NCBI GenBank assembly: GCA_007679095.1
Contig: VEFU01000002.1
Coordinates: 124,001-188,000, forward strand
Direction of reading: 5' to 3'
Source: Paenibacillus bovis
GTDB taxonomy: Bacteria; Bacillota; Bacilli; Bacillales; Bacillaceae_C
DNA: 64,000 bases
Shown: piece after piece, positions 62,124 through 64,000 of the stretch
Numbering within the stretch: the stretch's first letter is position 1
Layout: each line of letters opens with the position of its first letter
Translations under genes and position numbers: made by a program
Notes under the pieces: generated by a model
Database searches by the model: none
Seen by the model: only the letters and a program-made list of their open reading frames with translations
Told to the model about the DNA's origin: nothing

Positions 62124-62542
62124 TGTTTCATTACTCCTTCCGTCCATTCAATAACCTTTATTTCTTGAAAACCCCTAGGACTTTGCTCGATTTTTAATGG
62201 GGGATAAGTAGATTGATAAAACTTTGCTAATTTGACAGTTGCATAACAAAATAATTGGTCACCACCAAACTGTGTATCACCTGTTCCAAAAACGTAAATA
62301 TTCGGTGGTTTATATCCAAGTTCATATACAAAATCCTTTACATCTATTGGTGTTGCACCTTTTCCCCATGTAAAGGTGCCTAAAAACATAACATCGTATT
62401 GGCGAGGATCTGGAATTTGTCCAGATCCTATTCGATACAAACTTACTTCATGTCCATCCAATGTAAGCTTGTCCATCATTATTTTTGCAACCTCTTGTGT
62501 ATTTCCACTGAAACTTGCATAACAGATTAAGATTCGCACCAT
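62090..62542 (-). CDS. Flavodoxin between nrdE and nrdF (NrdI position)
   Basis: 150 residues, a classic flavodoxin: FMN phosphate loop YASFSGNTQEVA, GTFTWGKGATP aromatic loop and the GTGDTQFGGDQLFCYA loop. NrdI proteins of B. subtilis type are shorter and lack this pattern; here a true flavodoxin occupies that slot. It may reduce or activate the metal site of the R2 protein. It overlaps nrdE by 16 bp and nrdF by about 34 bp, so the three are strictly co-expressed. Confidence 0.8.
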   Translation of the reverse strand: MVRILICYASFSGNTQEVAKIMMDKLTLDGHEVSLYRIGSGQIPDPRQYDVMFLGTFTWGKGATPIDVKDFVYELGYKPPNIYVFGTGDTQFGGDQLFCYATVKLAKFYQSTYPPLKIEQSPRGFQEIKVIEWTEGVMKHCQQHLGRLVY

Positions 62543-64000
62543 TCACATTCCTCAATATCCGACGCAGTTGATCGGACGTAATATGTTGTTTTTAATCCTG
62601 CTTCCCAGGCTTGTAAATGTAAATCAAGCATAATTTGAGCTTTGATTGTATTTGGCACGTAAAAGTTAAAAGAAATTGATTGGTCAATGTGCTTTTGTCT
62701 TATAGCATTTTGTAATATAGACCATCTTTGATCAACGATATATGCAGAACGACGATAAATATCGTACGTATAATGATCTAAATCTGGTGCAACTACAGGT
62801 AATTTATAATCTTTCTTCTCTTCATAATAGAAAGGTTTGAAAATAGGATCAATACTTGCAGTTGATCCTGCAATAACAGAAGTACTAGAATTAGGTGCAA
62901 CTGCCATTAAGTAACCGTTCCGAATTCCAAATTCTTTAACATCTTGTGCAACTTCTTTCCAATTACTAGCGTTTTCGCCTTCAAAATAACCGCGTTGACT
63001 AAAATATTCTCCAGTATCCCATTCGCTACCTGAAAATGTTGGATAAGATCCTTTTTCTTTCGCTAATTCCATACTTGCTTTTATTGATAACATGGCAATT
63101 TTTTCGTATAAATTATCTGCGAGCTCCACTGCAGCTTTTGATTCCCACTTAATACCTTTTAAAGCTAATAAATGATGCCAACCGAAAGTCCCTAACCCGA
63201 TTGCGCGATATTTTTTATTCGTCCTCATTGCTTGTTTCACATCAATCGTATTTAAATCGATAACGTTGTCTAACATTCTTACTTGGATAGGGATTAGACG
63301 TTCTAGCACATTATCAGGAACAGCTTTACCTAAGTTAATAGAGGAGAGGTTACAAACAACAAAATCACCGGCCTTTTTATACGTAATGATCGTATCTCCG
63401 TCGATTATTTCTTCATATTGTATTGTCGGAGACATATTTTGCATTATTTCTGTACATAGGTTACTAGAGTAAATCATGCCTTTATGCTTATTAGGATTTT
63501 TTCTATTTACTTCATCTCGGTAAAACATGAACGGAGTACCAGTTTCTAATTGAGATTTCATAATCCTGGCCATAATTTTGATCGCTGGAATTTTTGTTTT
63601 TCTTAATTCATTATTCTGAATGCACTCTTCATATTTTTTTCGAAAAGTACCATTTCCTTTTGTTTCATCAAAGTAATCCTCAAGAGCAAATCCCATTACA
63701 TTTTTAACTTCATGCGGGTCAAATAAATACCAATCCCCACGTCTTTCTACTTGTTCCATAAAAAGATCTGGAATACATACTCCAGTAAAGATATCATGAG
63801 CACGTTGTCTTTCATCACCGTTATTTAATTTTAAGTCTAAGAAGGAGAGGATATCTGCATGCCACACATCAAGATATACAGCAATTGCTCCTTTTCTACG
63901 ACCTAACTGATCGACACTAATTGCAGTATTGTTAAGTTGTTTAATCCATGGCAGAACTCCGGATGACGCACCTTTAAATCCTTTAATGGAACTACCACGA
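62527..64000 (-). CDS. nrdE: Ribonucleotide reductase alpha subunit, N-terminus outside the window
   Basis: The visible ~490 residues continue to the window edge in frame. Motifs: RGSSIKGFKGASSGVLPW at the visible start (first codons split by the edge), NLCTEIMQ with the catalytic Asn, Cys and Glu, VVCNLSSINLG with a redox Cys, AVAPNSSTSVIAGSTAS, the radical-path Tyr pair in TTYYVRS and a C-terminal ECEWCES redox pair. It reduces NDPs. There is no internal intein. It overlaps the flavodoxin gene. Confidence 0.93.
   Translation of the reverse strand, partial: RGSSIKGFKGASSGVLPWIKQLNNTAISVDQLGRRKGAIAVYLDVWHADILSFLDLKLNNGDERQRAHDIFTGVCIPDLFMEQVERRGDWYLFDPHEVKNVMGFALEDYFDETKGNGTFRKKYEECIQNNELRKTKIPAIKIMARIMKSQLETGTPFMFYRDEVNRKNPNKHKGMIYSSNLCTEIMQNMSPTIQYEEIIDGDTIITYKKAGDFVVCNLSSINLGKAVPDNVLERLIPIQVRMLDNVIDLNTIDVKQAMRTNKKYRAIGLGTFGWHHLLALKGIKWESKAAVELADNLYEKIAMLSIKASMELAKEKGSYPTFSGSEWDTGEYFSQRGYFEGENASNWKEVAQDVKEFGIRNGYLMAVAPNSSTSVIAGSTASIDPIFKPFYYEEKKDYKLPVVAPDLDHYTYDIYRRSAYIVDQRWSILQNAIRQKHIDQSISFNFYVPNTIKAQIMLDLHLQAWEAGLKTTYYVRSTASDIEECEWCES

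Noticed and set aside
1..64000. CRISPR arrays, insertion sequences, prophage or a known defence island
   Set aside because: I found no regularly spaced direct repeats, no transposase or integrase, and no phage structural genes. DynA and LigD-Ku are core-type genes in this order.

Overview
The window reads as a chromosomal segment of a low-GC, spore-forming Bacillaceae bacterium. Gene order closely follows the Bacillus subtilis dinG-to-ypqE region (dinG, ypmB, aspB, asnS, dnaD, nth, ponA, recU ... rnpB, gpsB ... aro genes ... dynA, ypcP ... cspD, mntR ... thyA, dfrA ... msrA, msrB). Spore genes (sspM, cotD, a yppG-like gene, a YjcZ-like gene), a bacilliredoxin and many TTG/GTG starts with strong Shine-Dalgarno sites agree with this. 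The closest genus I would guess is Oceanobacillus or a near relative; that is an inference from memory of gene order, not a computed result.

Layout. 1-7.8 kb: DNA repair and replication (dinG, dnaD, nth) with aspB and asnS. 7.8-11.1 kb: ponA and recU on the minus strand. 11.3-17.1 kb: small spore or unknown genes around the mitomycin-repair pair mrfA-mrfB. 17.3-21.2 kb: gpsB, RNase P RNA, an rRNA methyltransferase and an M32 carboxypeptidase. 21.3-29.7 kb: aromatic amino acid block, with DAHP synthase on the minus strand and a T-box-led operon (chorismate synthase, hisC, tyrA, EPSP synthase, type III polyketide synthase, ypbQ) on the plus strand. 29.9-41 kb: double dynamin DynA, a 5'-3' exonuclease, two RNase H-like genes, cspD, mntR, an ABC-F protein, ypgR, brxA. 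41-53 kb: ypjP, a secreted anthrax-lethal-factor/Pro-Pro-endopeptidase-like protein, thyA-dfrA, hemolysin III, DegV, ypmR-ypmS-msrA-msrB, a PTS IIA protein, deoD, a VanY-like lipoprotein and ctpA. 53-64 kb: more accessory content, with a CAP-domain secreted protein, MATE exporter, GNAT enzyme preceded by a tRNA relic, divergent NHEJ genes ligD and ku, a cold-shock gene, and an overlapping nrdE-flavodoxin-nrdF operon cut by the window end.

Themes. Most genes are ordinary housekeeping genes, and I do not see an obvious large new defence or mobile system. The parts most worth a second look are the lethal-factor-like metalloprotease at 42.0 kb, the flavodoxin in the NrdI position at 62 kb, the degenerate tRNA in the leader of the GNAT gene at 56.6 kb, an unassigned structured RNA candidate at 60.5 kb, an inverted-repeat family (copies at 1, 21.3 and 29.7 kb) in which one copy is a clean internal deletion of another, a LexA-like box inside the mrfAB promoter, three matching SigK-type promoters, and a 24-residue membrane peptide opposite brxA. 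Start codons were moved downstream from the longest frame where a good ribosome binding site and family length agreed. Promoter and structure calls are by eye.
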